Below, one piece after another: positions 51,843-60,974 of a stretch of 64,000 bases of DNA. The translations under genes and the position numbers were made by a program. This DNA comes from RYN-230 sp963834705. Its GTDB lineage: Bacteria > Actinomycetota > Actinomycetes > Streptosporangiales > Streptosporangiaceae. The stretch's first letter is position 1, and each line of letters begins with the position of its first letter. The DNA is taken from assembly GCA_963834705.1 (NCBI GenBank), contig CAWICV010000012.1, positions 372,001 to 436,000 of the forward strand, read 5' to 3'. Under the pieces are notes generated by a model. That model was not told the origin of the DNA. It made no database searches and saw only the letters and a list, made by a program, of their open reading frames with translations.

Positions 51843-52769
51843 ATGACCGATTCCACGCCGCAGGTGTCCGGACTGGACGCCGCGTACGCCAGTTGCCGGG
51901 ACCTGCACCGCCGGCATGGCCGGAGCTACTACCTGGCGACCAGGGTGCTGCCGGCCTGGAAGCGCCGGCACGTGCATGCCCTGTACGGCTTCACCCGCTA
52001 CACCGATGACATCGTCGATGCGATCGGTGGCGCGGAATCCCCCCCGCCCGGGCCGGAACGCGCGCAGCGGCTCGGCCAGTGGGCCGGCCAGTTCTACGCC
52101 GCGGTCGAAGGCGGGGAAACGCCCACCGAGCCGGTCCTCCTCGCCGTGCAGCACACCATCGCGTCGTTCAACCTGCCGCTGGCCGACTTCGACAGTTTCT
52201 TCACCAGCATGCGGATGGACCTGCATGTCCGCAGCTACGCCGACTACAGCGCCTTGCTCGAGTACATGAAGGGGTCGGCGGCCGTGATTGGCACGATGAT
52301 GCTGCCGATCCTGCTGGCCCCGGATGATGGGCCAGGGCCCGTGCCCATGGCGGCGTTCGCCGCGGCGCGCGGATCGGCCCGTCAGCTCGGCCTGGCGTTC
52401 CAGCTCACCAACTTCATCCGCGATGTCGCCGAAGACCTGGCCCGCGACCGGGTCTACCTGCCCGCCGCGGACCTGCAACGGTTCGGGGTGGACTGGAGTG
52501 ATCTCGCGGCCGTGTCGGCGAGCCCGGCCGTGCGACGGCTGATCGCATTTGAGATAGCGCGGGCCCGCACCCATTACCGCAACGCCGTGCCCGGCCTGGC
52601 GGTGCTGCCGCCCCGGTCCCGCCGGTGTATCCGGCTGGCTTACGCCGTCTACGGGGCGATCCTCGACCGCATCGAGCAGGCCGGCTGCGACGTCCTGGCT
52701 GGGCGCGCCGTCGTCCCGCGCCGCCAGCGGGCGGTCGCGGTGGTGCGGGAACTGGCGAGGTCAGCATGA
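51843..52769 (+). CDS. crtB: Phytoene synthase
   Basis: 308 aa. Condenses two geranylgeranyl diphosphates to phytoene. Asp-rich motifs are YTDDIVDAIGG and NFIRDVAEDLARDRVYLP; other signatures are RSYYLATRVLPAWKRRHVHA and YMKGSAAVIGTMMLPIL. First gene of the plus-strand crt operon; its stop overlaps the crtE ATG. Confidence 0.96.
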   Translation: MTDSTPQVSGLDAAYASCRDLHRRHGRSYYLATRVLPAWKRRHVHALYGFTRYTDDIVDAIGGAESPPPGPERAQRLGQWAGQFYAAVEGGETPTEPVLLAVQHTIASFNLPLADFDSFFTSMRMDLHVRSYADYSALLEYMKGSAAVIGTMMLPILLAPDDGPGPVPMAAFAAARGSARQLGLAFQLTNFIRDVAEDLARDRVYLPAADLQRFGVDWSDLAAVSASPAVRRLIAFEIARARTHYRNAVPGLAVLPPRSRRCIRLAYAVYGAILDRIEQAGCDVLAGRAVVPRRQRAVAVVRELARSA

Positions 52770-53836
52770 CCGCGGCTGTGTACCAGGACGGCGCCGTCCC
52801 GGGCCGGTCCGACATTAGGTTCATCGACCGCGAGCTGCGGCCGTACCTGGATGATCTGCTGGACGGGGAGCGGACCGCCTGGAAGGAACAAGGCGCGCCA
52901 TGGTCGGACCCGCTGCAGGCGCTCGCGGCTTACCTCGAAGGCGGCAAGGCGCTGCGGCCCCGGTTCTGCTACTGGGGTCATGCCATCGCCGGGGAGGGCG
53001 CCGCCCCCCTGCTGCTGCAGGCATGCGCGGCGCTGGAACTGCTGCACGCTTTCGCGCTCATTCACGACGATCTCATGGACAACTCGGAAACCCGCCGGGG
53101 GCGGCCCGCGCTGCACCGGGAGATCGCCGGGCAGCATCGCGGGCATGGCTGGGCCGGCCACCCGGACAGCTATGGCCGTGCCATGGCGCTGCTCACCGGC
53201 GACCTCGCGTTCGCTATCGCCGGCCGGCTCGCCGCAGCGCTGCCCGCACCCGCGCTGACCGTGTGGAGCGGGATGGTCGATGAGCTGGTGCTCGGCCAGT
53301 TCACCGACCTGGCCGGGGCGGCGCGGCAGGACCGATCCCTCGAGGTGGCGCGGACCACCACGTTGCTGAAGTCGGGGCGCTACACGGTCACCGGTCCGCT
53401 GCGCCTGGGCGCCGCGCTCACCGGCGCCCCCCAGCTGCCGGCCGATCTCACGCGTTACGGTGACCTGGTCGGTGAGGCGTTCCAGCTCCGCGATGACCTG
53501 CTCGGCGTGTTCGGTGACCCGCGGCGGACCGGCAAGCCAGTAGGAGACGACCTCACCTGCGGCAAGCCTACCCAGCTGCTCGCGTATGCCGCGGGCATGC
53601 TGCCGCCGCGCGGGCAGGCGCTGCTGGCCCTGGCCGGCACGCCCGCGCTCACTCGCGCAGACATCGCCGAACTCACCGGCGAGCTCATCCGATCCGGAGT
53701 GCGGGACCGTGTCGAGCGGAAGATCCGCCACAATGTCCACGCCGCTTGTGCCATCGTGGACCGCGCGGCTCCGCCACCACGGGTTGCGGCTGGCCTGCGG
53801 AGCCTGGCCATAACCGCCACGGACCGGCAGCAGTGA
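52766..53836 (+). CDS. crtE: Geranylgeranyl diphosphate synthase (polyprenyl synthetase)
   Basis: 356 aa from ATG 52766. First Asp-rich motif in HDDLMDNSETRRGRPALH, second in FQLRDDLLGVFGDPRRTGKP; EGGKALRPRFCYWGHA near the N-terminus. Provides C20 diphosphate for CrtB. Overlaps crtB and crtU by 4 nt. Confidence 0.94.
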   Translation: MTAAVYQDGAVPGRSDIRFIDRELRPYLDDLLDGERTAWKEQGAPWSDPLQALAAYLEGGKALRPRFCYWGHAIAGEGAAPLLLQACAALELLHAFALIHDDLMDNSETRRGRPALHREIAGQHRGHGWAGHPDSYGRAMALLTGDLAFAIAGRLAAALPAPALTVWSGMVDELVLGQFTDLAGAARQDRSLEVARTTTLLKSGRYTVTGPLRLGAALTGAPQLPADLTRYGDLVGEAFQLRDDLLGVFGDPRRTGKPVGDDLTCGKPTQLLAYAAGMLPPRGQALLALAGTPALTRADIAELTGELIRSGVRDRVERKIRHNVHAACAIVDRAAPPPRVAAGLRSLAITATDRQQ

Positions 53837-55425
53837 GCATCATGGTGCCGGTGTCCAGGCTGGTGGGACGCGTGGCGGGAATGCGCCCGTACCTGGCCAG
53901 CGCCCCATCGGGCCCCAGTGGGCCGGTAACCGGCCACCCGCGGGTCGTCGTGGCAGGCGGCGGCATCGCCGGGGCGTCGGCCGCCGTGGTCCTCGCCGAA
54001 CGCGGTATCCCCGTCGTCATCTGCGAAGCCGCCGACCGGCTCGGCGGCCGGCTGAGCGCGCATCCGCGCACTCTTCCCGACGGCACCGTGCACTGGGTGG
54101 ACCACGGGTTTCACGGCTTCTTCCGGCAGTACTACAACTGGCGGCAGATCCTGGACCGGATCGGCACCAGGGGGGCGCCTCTGCTGCACCCGCTCGGCAG
54201 CTACCCGGTTATCTCGGAGAGCTGGCCGGACGAAGAGTTCGACCGGCTCCCGCCCGCCCCGCCATTGAGCATCCTCGCGCTCACCCTCCGCTCGCCCAGC
54301 CTGCGGCTGCGCGAACTGGCCCGCGCCGACCACACGGTCGGCCTCAGCCTGCTGGGATTCGACGCCGAGCAAACCTACGCCCACCTCGACCAAATCAGCG
54401 CCGAGGAACTGCTGGCCGCACTGCGGTTGACGGAGCGCGCCCGGGTGATGCTGTTCGACGTCTTCGCGCACTCCTTCTTCAACGACGCCACCTCGATGTC
54501 CGCCGCCGAACTGGTGGCGATGTTCCACTTCTACTTCCTCGCCAATCCCGAGGGCCTCGGCATGGACGCGCCGCACGCCGACTACCAGCACGCCATCTGG
54601 ACGCCACTGAGCCGCTACCTGCAACAGCGGGGGGCGAGGATTCAGGCCGGCACCCCGGTCAGTGCGATCGACCGCGATCCGGCCGGGCACTGGCGGGTGC
54701 ACACCGCGGCCGGCGCCACCCTCAGCGCCGACGAGGTGGTGCTGGCCACCGACGCCGGGGCGGCGGCGCGGATCCTTGCTGCTTCACCCTGCGTCACATC
54801 CGGTGATCAGCGGCTGGCCGCCGTCGCGGTCCAGCCCCGGACCGGGCCGCCGTACGCGGTCGCGCGGTACTGGCTGGACGGCGACGTCCGCCCGGAACGC
54901 GCGCAGTTCACCAGCATCGCCGATCCCGGTGTCCTCGATTCGGTCACGCTGTATCACCGCTTCGAGGCAGGAGCGCGGAACTGGCACGAGCGCACCGGGG
55001 GATCAGTGATCGAACTGCACGCCTACGCCTGCCCGCCCGGCGTCGCCGCCAGCGAACTCGGTGCTTCGATGCTGACCGAACTGGGCCAGCTGTGGCCGGA
55101 GACCCGGACCCTGCGCCGGGTCGATGAGCACTGCCACGTCGGCACCGACGCGGCCGGGTTCCCGGTCGGCGGGCATGCCACCACCCCCGGCGCGCGCACC
55201 ACCGTCCCCGGGCTGACGCTGGCCGGTGATTGGGTCGCGGCACCGTTCCCCGCCGCGCTCATGGAACGCGCCGCCGTCACCGGCATCGGGGCCGCCAACA
55301 CCATCCTCGCCGCGCGGGGATACCGCACCGAGCCGGTGTGGTCCGTGCCGCCGCGGGGCATCCTGGCCAGCCGGTGGGCAGCGGCGATGCGCCGGGAAAC
55401 CGCCCAGCCGGCCCGCGCACGGTGA
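53833..55425 (+). CDS. crtU: Carotene desaturase/methyltransferase (isorenieratene-synthase type)
   Basis: 530 aa, GTG 53833 overlapping the crtE stop. FAD fold VVVAGGGIAGASAAVVLAER with CEAADRLGGRLSAHPR. CrtU-type segments are HWVDHGFHGFFRQYYNWRQI, FAHSFFNDATSMSAAELVAM, and the C-terminal GLTLAGDWVAAPFPAALMER. CrtU converts beta-ionone rings into aromatic phi rings by desaturation and methyl migration, giving chlorobactene/isorenieratene-type carotenoids. The product here is inferred from family and neighbours. Confidence 0.87.
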   Translation: MSIMVPVSRLVGRVAGMRPYLASAPSGPSGPVTGHPRVVVAGGGIAGASAAVVLAERGIPVVICEAADRLGGRLSAHPRTLPDGTVHWVDHGFHGFFRQYYNWRQILDRIGTRGAPLLHPLGSYPVISESWPDEEFDRLPPAPPLSILALTLRSPSLRLRELARADHTVGLSLLGFDAEQTYAHLDQISAEELLAALRLTERARVMLFDVFAHSFFNDATSMSAAELVAMFHFYFLANPEGLGMDAPHADYQHAIWTPLSRYLQQRGARIQAGTPVSAIDRDPAGHWRVHTAAGATLSADEVVLATDAGAAARILAASPCVTSGDQRLAAVAVQPRTGPPYAVARYWLDGDVRPERAQFTSIADPGVLDSVTLYHRFEAGARNWHERTGGSVIELHAYACPPGVAASELGASMLTELGQLWPETRTLRRVDEHCHVGTDAAGFPVGGHATTPGARTTVPGLTLAGDWVAAPFPAALMERAAVTGIGAANTILAARGYRTEPVWSVPPRGILASRWAAAMRRETAQPARAR

Positions 55426-55435
55426 AGGGAGCGCC

Positions 55436-55741
55436 ATGGATGCCTGGCAGTATCTGCTGCTACTCGGGTTCTGTCTCGCGGTGACGCTGCCCCTGGAGAT
55501 CGTCGGTGGCGCCCGCGTGTACCGCCGCCCGAAAGCACTGCTCAGCACCCTCGCGCCGGTGGTGGCGGTGTTCGCCGGATGGGACTTGATCGCTGTGCGC
55601 CACGGGGACTGGTGGTACAGCGAGCGCTACATCCTGGGGTTGCGGATGGCGGGCCTGCCCATCGAGGAGTGGCTGTTCTTCCTCGTCGTCCCGATCTGCG
55701 CGCTGCTCACCTACGAAGCCCTCGGCCGGAGGGCACGTTAA
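55436..55741 (+). CDS. crtYc: Lycopene cyclase subunit CrtYc
   Basis: 101 aa, three helices (WQYLLLLGFCLAVTLPLEIV; LSTLAPVVAVFAGWDLIAVR; IEEWLFFLVVPICALLTYEA). The diagnostic motif is GLPIEEWLFF, with WWYSERYILGLRM before it. One half of the heterodimeric lycopene cyclase that closes beta-rings. GAAGGGA precedes ATG 55436. Confidence 0.93.
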   Translation: MDAWQYLLLLGFCLAVTLPLEIVGGARVYRRPKALLSTLAPVVAVFAGWDLIAVRHGDWWYSERYILGLRMAGLPIEEWLFFLVVPICALLTYEALGRRAR

Positions 55742-56058
55742 TGACCGGCGCCTATACCATCGGCGCGATCTGCGTGGCGGCCGCGGTCGTGGCCGTGGAG
55801 CTCACGGTGCTGCGGACCGGGATCCTGCGGCGGGGCAGGTTCTGGGCCACGATCGCGATCACGCTCTCGTTCCAGGTCCCGGTGGACGGCTGGCTGACCA
55901 AGCTCTCCGCGCCGATCGTGCTGTACCACCCGGCGGCCATCTCCGGGCTGCGGTGGCCGTGGGACATCCCGGTCGAGGACTTCGGGTTCGCGTTCGCCAT
56001 GATCACCTTGACCCTCGCGCTGTGGGAACGGGCAGTCGCGGAGCCCGCCCATGACTGA
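55741..56058 (+). CDS. crtYd: Lycopene cyclase subunit CrtYd
   Basis: 105 aa, second half of the heterodimer. Motif DIPVEDFGFAFAMITLTLAL and the upstream LRTGILRRGRFWATIAITL are typical. Its ATG shares one base with the crtYc stop. Confidence 0.93.
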   Translation: MTGAYTIGAICVAAAVVAVELTVLRTGILRRGRFWATIAITLSFQVPVDGWLTKLSAPIVLYHPAAISGLRWPWDIPVEDFGFAFAMITLTLALWERAVAEPAHD

Positions 56059-56722
56059 GGAAGCCCGCCGTTCAGTGCTGCTCGCCGCGCTACGGCTGAC
56101 CGCACGCGGCGGGCTGGCCGGTGTTTGGGCGCGCGGCCGGCTGCCGGCCGGCCCGGTGATATGGGCCGCCAACCACCACAGCTGGTGGGATCCGTTCATC
56201 GCCGGCGAACTGATTACCGGCGCCGGGCGCCGCATGGTGGTGCTGGCCGATGCCGCCACCGTGCACCGGTACCGGTTTACCCGGCGCGCCGGCATCGTGG
56301 GCACCGATGAACTGCGTACCGCTCTTGCCGCGCTGCGCGGCGGCGCCGTGCTTGTCGTCTACCCGGAAGGCCGGCTGCTTCCCGCCGGGCCACCAGGCCC
56401 GCTCGCGCCCGGCGCGGCCTGGTTCGCGGCGCGGGCGCCCGCCCAGCTGTGCTCGGTGACGGTGCGGGTGCTGCTGCGCGGTAACCAATACCCGGAGGCC
56501 TACGTGGTGTTCAGCCCGATCGACGCCGGCGGCCCGGCCCCGGAGGTCACCGGGCGGCTGCGGGAACGGCTCCGCGAGGACCTGGCCGACCTGGGCCGGC
56601 TCAATGCGCGGTCACAGCCAGAGCGCCCATTGCCTGGCTTCTGCCCCGTGATGCCCGGGCGGCGAAGCTGGGATCAACGCGTCAACGCCGCGCGCACCTT
56701 GCTGCCATGGCGTCCGCACTAG
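56051..56722 (+). CDS. PlsC-type acyltransferase of the carotenoid cluster (CruD/CrtO-like role)
   Basis: 223 aa. HX4D active site in WAANHHSWWDPFIAGELI and an acyl-acceptor motif VLVVYPEGRLLPAGPPGPL in place of FPEGTR. 8-nt overlap with crtYd. In chlorobactene (CruD) and staphyloxanthin (CrtO) pathways an acyltransferase esterifies the carotenoid sugar. Its place between the cyclases and a GT2 suggests that role here; lipid acylation is the alternative. Confidence 0.8.
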   Translation: MTEEARRSVLLAALRLTARGGLAGVWARGRLPAGPVIWAANHHSWWDPFIAGELITGAGRRMVVLADAATVHRYRFTRRAGIVGTDELRTALAALRGGAVLVVYPEGRLLPAGPPGPLAPGAAWFAARAPAQLCSVTVRVLLRGNQYPEAYVVFSPIDAGGPAPEVTGRLRERLREDLADLGRLNARSQPERPLPGFCPVMPGRRSWDQRVNAARTLLPWRPH

Positions 56723-57846
56723 CCCGCCTGGTCGTCGCGTTCCACGCCGTCAAGCTGGCCGGCGTGCTGGTCAACCTCATCGCGTTCCCTACGCTGCGGC
56801 ACCAGACGGCCGGCCCGCACCCGCCGCAGGCACCGCCCGGATCGCCAGCCCGGCCGGCCACCTCCCTGCTGGTTCCCGCGCGCGACGAGGCAGGGCGGCT
56901 ACCGGCCGCGCTGGCCGGGCTGCTCGCCCAGGACGCCGCCGAGATCGTGGTGCTCGACGACCAGTCCAGCGACGCCACAGCCGCGGTGGTGCGCCGCGCC
57001 GCCGCGGCCGACCCGCGGGTGCGGCTGGTCAGCGGCATGCCGCCACCGGCTGGATGGACCGGCAAGAACTGGGCCTGCCAGCAACTCGCCAACGCCGCGC
57101 GAGGCGACCTGCTCGCCTTCTGCGACGCTGATGTGCTGCTGGCCCCGGGGGCGCTGAATGCGTGCTGGGCGCAGACGTGCGCGCAGCGCGCCGACGTGTT
57201 CTCCGTGTTTCCCCGCCAGCACACCGTCACGCTGGGCGAACGGCTGCTCGTCCCGCTCATCGATGATGTCCTGCTGGCGTTCCTGCCCCATCACCTGCTG
57301 CGGCTGCCGGTCCCTTCGGCAGCCACAGCCAACGGGCAGCTGCTGATCTTCCGCCGCGCCGCCTACGACCGGCTGGGCGGGCACGCCGCCGTGGCCGGCG
57401 AACTGAACGAGGATCTCGTGCTAGCGCGCCGCGCCCGCGGCGCGGCACTCCGCCTCGGTCTCGCTCTCGGTGGCGACCTGGTCGGGGCGCGGATGTATAA
57501 CGGGTACCGGGAGTCCGTGCACGGGTTCGGCAAGAGCCTGCGTGCCGCCCACGGCGGTCACGACCTCGCGCTGGCCGCGACCGCCGCCGGGCACCTGCTC
57601 GCCTACACACTGCCGTGGCTGGCCTGCCGCCGAGGCCAGACGTGGCGCACCGCGGCGGTCCTCGGCCTGGTGCAGCGGGTACTCGTCAATGCCAAGACAG
57701 GCCGGCGGGCCCCTGCCGAGGCCGCGCTCGTGCCAGTCACGCCGCTCGCGGCGCTGCCGGTGTACATGATCGCGTTCCGGCGCACCGCACGCTGGAAGGG
57801 CCGCCCTTACCCCAGCGACGACGCCGCGCCCGGCAGGCGCCGGTGA
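56707..57846 (+). CDS. Family 2 glycosyltransferase of the carotenoid cluster (CruC/CrtQ-like)
   Basis: 379 aa with an N-terminal hydrophobic helix and C-terminal membrane segments. The GT2 core has TSLLVPARDEAGRLPAALAG, EIVVLDDQSSDATAAVVRRA, GDLLAFCDADVLLAPGAL and GELNEDLVLARRARGAALRL. It resembles membrane GT2 enzymes that glycosylate hydroxy- or carboxy-carotenoids. It overlaps the acyltransferase by 16 nt and P450 by 4 nt, so all three are probably coupled. Confidence 0.85.
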   Translation: MASALARLVVAFHAVKLAGVLVNLIAFPTLRHQTAGPHPPQAPPGSPARPATSLLVPARDEAGRLPAALAGLLAQDAAEIVVLDDQSSDATAAVVRRAAAADPRVRLVSGMPPPAGWTGKNWACQQLANAARGDLLAFCDADVLLAPGALNACWAQTCAQRADVFSVFPRQHTVTLGERLLVPLIDDVLLAFLPHHLLRLPVPSAATANGQLLIFRRAAYDRLGGHAAVAGELNEDLVLARRARGAALRLGLALGGDLVGARMYNGYRESVHGFGKSLRAAHGGHDLALAATAAGHLLAYTLPWLACRRGQTWRTAAVLGLVQRVLVNAKTGRRAPAEAALVPVTPLAALPVYMIAFRRTARWKGRPYPSDDAAPGRRR

Positions 57847-59018
57847 GCACACCCGTCCCGGCGCACCACCTTCCCGGGCCACCCAGCCTGCCGGTGCTCG
57901 GCCATCTGTGGCAGTGGACGGCCAGCCCGCTGCGGCTGCTGGAGGAGGGCGCGCGCACCGGCCCGGTGTTCCGGCTCAGCCTGTGGCGGCCCGCGATCGT
58001 CGGCTACCGGCCCGCATGGAACCGCGCCGTCTTGTCCGACCCAGCCACCTTCCGCAGCCACGGCAGCCTGAGCGGATTCAGCCCCTACCTGGCGGCCGGG
58101 ATCGTGCACACCGACGCCCCGCAGCACCGGCCGCGCCGCCGCGGCCTGAACAAGCACTTCAGCGCGCGGGCTCTCACCAGCCTCGAAGACCGGCTTGCCG
58201 CGATGGCTGAGGCCAGCCGGCCCCACGGCGAATTCGAGGCCCTCGGCTGGTCCACCGCACTCGTCCAGGACATGCTCAACGTCGCGTTGTTCGGTGGCGC
58301 CCTGCCGGCCGGGCTGCTCAGCCAGTTCCTCGGCCCGCTGAACCACCGCCTGCCGGTGCCGATGCTGCCGCGCCCCCGGCTGTTTCGCCTGATGGACACC
58401 GCCATCGCCGCGGTTGTGGCCGACCCCGCACCGGTCAGCATCGCCGCCCACCTCGCCGCAGCCGCGCAGAATGCGCCCGCCGCGGACGGCCGCACCATCG
58501 CTCAGGAGACTGCCGAGGACCTGCGGGTGGCACTCGCCGCCGGATACGACACCACCAGCCACACCCTCGCGTGGGCCGCCTGGCACCTCGCCGCACACCC
58601 GCGCTGGCGCGACCCCCAGCTACTGCCGCTATTCCTCGGCGAAATCCTGCGGCGCTATCCGGCAGGCTGGCTCGGCAGCCGGGTCGCAGGCCAGGACACC
58701 ACCGCCGCGGGCGTTGCCATCCCAGCGGGCACGCTCGTGCTCTACTCGCCCTACCTCACGCATCATGACCCGGCCCTGTGGCACAACCCGCGCCTCATCC
58801 GGCCGGAAAGGTTCACCGCAGGCCACCCAGCCTGGTCCTACCTCCCGTTCGCGGCCGGACCCCGCACCTGCCTGGGTGCCCACCTTGCCCAGCTGATCCT
58901 GCGCACCGCGCTAACCCCACTGTGCCGCGGCGGCCTAACTCAGGTGGGCGGTGACCCGGCCATCACGGTCGGCCTCACCCTGCGGCCGCGTGGCCCGCTT
59001 CATCTGCGCGCCGGCTGA
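57843..59018 (+). CDS. Cytochrome P450 of the carotenoid cluster
   Basis: 391 aa, GTG 57843. I-helix LAAGYDTTSHTLAWAAWHLA (acid-Thr pair as D-T), ExxR in GEILRRYPAGWLGSRVAG, heme loop LPFAAGPRTCLGAHLAQLIL with Cys 343. A likely carotenoid ring hydroxylase (comparable in role to CYP175A1-type beta-carotene hydroxylases), creating the OH that the GT2 could glycosylate. Redox partners are not encoded nearby. Confidence 0.9.
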   Translation: MSTPVPAHHLPGPPSLPVLGHLWQWTASPLRLLEEGARTGPVFRLSLWRPAIVGYRPAWNRAVLSDPATFRSHGSLSGFSPYLAAGIVHTDAPQHRPRRRGLNKHFSARALTSLEDRLAAMAEASRPHGEFEALGWSTALVQDMLNVALFGGALPAGLLSQFLGPLNHRLPVPMLPRPRLFRLMDTAIAAVVADPAPVSIAAHLAAAAQNAPAADGRTIAQETAEDLRVALAAGYDTTSHTLAWAAWHLAAHPRWRDPQLLPLFLGEILRRYPAGWLGSRVAGQDTTAAGVAIPAGTLVLYSPYLTHHDPALWHNPRLIRPERFTAGHPAWSYLPFAAGPRTCLGAHLAQLILRTALTPLCRGGLTQVGGDPAITVGLTLRPRGPLHLRAG

Positions 59019-59207
59019 CCACCTCTTCTTCACCACCTCGCCGGCGGCCTCGCCGCCGTGCGACTTTCCAGCCCACCCTGTCGCCCTGGCGCAATTGCCC
59101 GGCCATATCCTCCACCTCCGCCTGCTGCCGCTCGCTGTTGCCGCCACCGTCCGCGGCGGCCTGGTTTGCTACTCTCTCATCAAGCTGATTAACTAAGGTT
59201 CATCACT

Positions 59208-60086
59208 ATGACGAATAAATCGAGTCCAGCTGACCCGGCGGCTACCGACCCAGCGGTGCTGCCGATCCGTGAGGTCTCCCGCCGGACCGGGATCCCGGTC
59301 GCCGGGCTGCGGAACTGGGAACAGCGCTATGGCCTGCCCCGGCCGGAGCGCTCACCAAGCGGGCAGCGCCTGTACCGGGAGTCGGACTGCACGCTGCTAC
59401 TCGAGGTCCAGCGCGGCCGGGCGAGCGGCCTGTCCCTGCCAGCAGCGATGGAGCGCGCCACCCGGACCACGGGTAACCGCGGAACCTCGATCTTCGCTGA
59501 CCTCCGGCAGCAGCACCCCGAGTTGCAGACCCACGTGATGCCGAAGAGCATCCTGCTCGCCCTGACCCGGGCCATCGAGGACGAGTGCTGTGCCCGCGCG
59601 CAGCGGCCGATCCTGGCCGGGTCGTTCCAGCGTCAGGTTTTTTACCAGGCCGCCGAGCAGCGCTGGGCCGACCTGGCGCGCAGCGCGGAGTACACGATGG
59701 TATTCGCCGATTTCCGCACCACCCGGCGCCGTCCCGGCCCGCTAGCGGAGATCCAGATACCCGGGCAATCTCCCATGCTGCGCGAGTGGGTTCTCGTCTG
59801 CGACGCCCCCGACCAGCCGGCCTGCGTCGCCGGATGGGAGTACCCCGGGCAGCAGCACGCCCGCGACGCGGACCGGGTCTTCGAAGCACTGTGGTCCGTG
59901 GACCCGGTGGTGGTCCGGAGCGCGGCGCGGACCGCCACCCGGCACGCTGCCTCAGCCATCCCCGATCTGCCCGCCGGGCTTCATGCCCGGCTCAGCGAGC
60001 AACCTGACGCCAGCTCGCCCGATCTGCGCCGGGCCAGCGGCCTGCTCGAGCGCACCCTCGACTACCTATCCCGGCAAACCAGATAG
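59208..60086 (+). CDS. MerR-family regulator with a DICT sensory domain
   Basis: 292 aa. HTH IREVSRRTGIPVAGLRNWEQ and RYGLPRPERSPSGQRLYRES at about 20-70. The rest matches the DICT domain: LLALTRAIEDECCARAQRPI, AGSFQRQVFYQAAEQRWADL, TMVFADFRTTRRRPG and REWVLVCDAPDQPACVAGWE. DICT domains are proposed sensors, often with light-signalling partners. There is no B12 module. The 189-bp upstream gap has an AT-rich promoter patch near 59165-59205. Confidence 0.88.
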   Translation: MTNKSSPADPAATDPAVLPIREVSRRTGIPVAGLRNWEQRYGLPRPERSPSGQRLYRESDCTLLLEVQRGRASGLSLPAAMERATRTTGNRGTSIFADLRQQHPELQTHVMPKSILLALTRAIEDECCARAQRPILAGSFQRQVFYQAAEQRWADLARSAEYTMVFADFRTTRRRPGPLAEIQIPGQSPMLREWVLVCDAPDQPACVAGWEYPGQQHARDADRVFEALWSVDPVVVRSAARTATRHAASAIPDLPAGLHARLSEQPDASSPDLRRASGLLERTLDYLSRQTR

Positions 60087-60150
60087 CCGCACGCCGGCAT
60101 CTGAGCACCGACATCTGAGCACCGGCGGCTAAATGAAAGGGAGAATTACC

Positions 60151-60372
60151 GTGTCTGGAACCGCGCTCCTGCTGGCCATCATCATCCCGGTCCTGGCCGT
60201 GGCCGGCTTCGGCACCTGGATAGGCATGGCCTTCTATGCGGGCAGCCATCCCCGCACCGGCGACCCGGCGGAACCCCTCAAGCACACGGTCCAGGGCGGC
60301 GCCTTCCAGGGCCGCGGCCGCCAGCTCATGCCGCGCCGCGACGCTACGCCGCCGGAAGCCGGCGACCACTGA
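60151..60372 (+). CDS. Small single-helix membrane protein between MerR-DICT and sigma factor
   Basis: 73 aa from GTG 60151, chosen because AAAGGGAGA lies seven bases upstream; the alternative ATG 60133 sits in front of that site. One N-terminal helix (ALLLAIIIPVLAVAGFGTWI), then a charged tail. Not recognised as an anti-sigma factor, but it lies directly upstream of the ECF sigma gene. Confidence 0.65.
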   Translation: MSGTALLLAIIIPVLAVAGFGTWIGMAFYAGSHPRTGDPAEPLKHTVQGGAFQGRGRQLMPRRDATPPEAGDH

Positions 60373-60401
60373 ACTGCCCGGCTCCACACCATGAGGACAG
60401 G

Positions 60402-60974
60402 ATGGACAGCACCACGGACAGCGCGATAGCCGCTGCCTTCCACAAGGGGGCCCCGGACGCTCTTTCACTGGTCTACCAGCGCTATGCCCCGCTGGTCTAC
60501 ACGATGGCAGTGCGCTCGCTGGGCTCACCCAGTGACGCGGAGGACGTGGCCCAGCAGGTCTTCGTCGCCGCCTGGCGCCGTCAGAACTCCTTCGATCCCA
60601 GCCGCGGGGGCCTGTCCAGCTGGCTTATGGGCATCACCCGGAAAAAGGTCATCGATGCGCTCCGCGCGCGTCAGCGGGAGGCGAACCGGCTGCTCGCCGC
60701 TCAGCTGGGCGTGACCAGCCAGCGGCCTGACGCGGATGGCCGGGGCCAGGCTGATCAGCTCATCGACCGGATCGTGCTGACTGATGAGATCGTCCGCCTC
60801 GGGGAACCGCAGCGCCTGATCATGATGCTTGCGTTCTACACCGATCTCACCCATGAGCAGATCTCGGCGACGCTCAAGCTGCCCCTCGGCACGGTGAAGA
60901 GTCACATCCGCCGCAGTCTGCAGCGGCTCCGGACCAGGCTGGAGGCTGACCGTCTCACCCACGCGGCGGCCTAA
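60402..60974 (+). CDS. ECF-type sigma factor (LitS-like by context)
   Basis: 190 aa. Sigma-2 region YQRYAPLVYTMAVRSLGSPS with DAEDVAQQVFVAAWRRQNSF; sigma-4 region MLAFYTDLTHEQISATLKLP and GTVKSHIRRSLQRLRTRL. In streptomycetes a light-induced ECF sigma (LitS) is encoded beside LitR and drives crt genes. This gene is on the far side of the crt operon from litR, so it is a candidate. Its stop overlaps the convergent STAS gene by 4 nt. Confidence 0.88.
   Translation: MDSTTDSAIAAAFHKGAPDALSLVYQRYAPLVYTMAVRSLGSPSDAEDVAQQVFVAAWRRQNSFDPSRGGLSSWLMGITRKKVIDALRARQREANRLLAAQLGVTSQRPDADGRGQADQLIDRIVLTDEIVRLGEPQRLIMMLAFYTDLTHEQISATLKLPLGTVKSHIRRSLQRLRTRLEADRLTHAAA

Noticed and set aside
53746..53832. Longer crtU start upstream of 53833
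   Set aside because: Would overlap the crtE C-terminus by 90 bp; the GTG at 53833 gives the standard 4-nt overlap used throughout the operon.
60133..60150. ATG 60133 as start of the small membrane protein
   Set aside because: A strong AAAGGGAGA lies between it and GTG 60151 at ideal spacing for the GTG.
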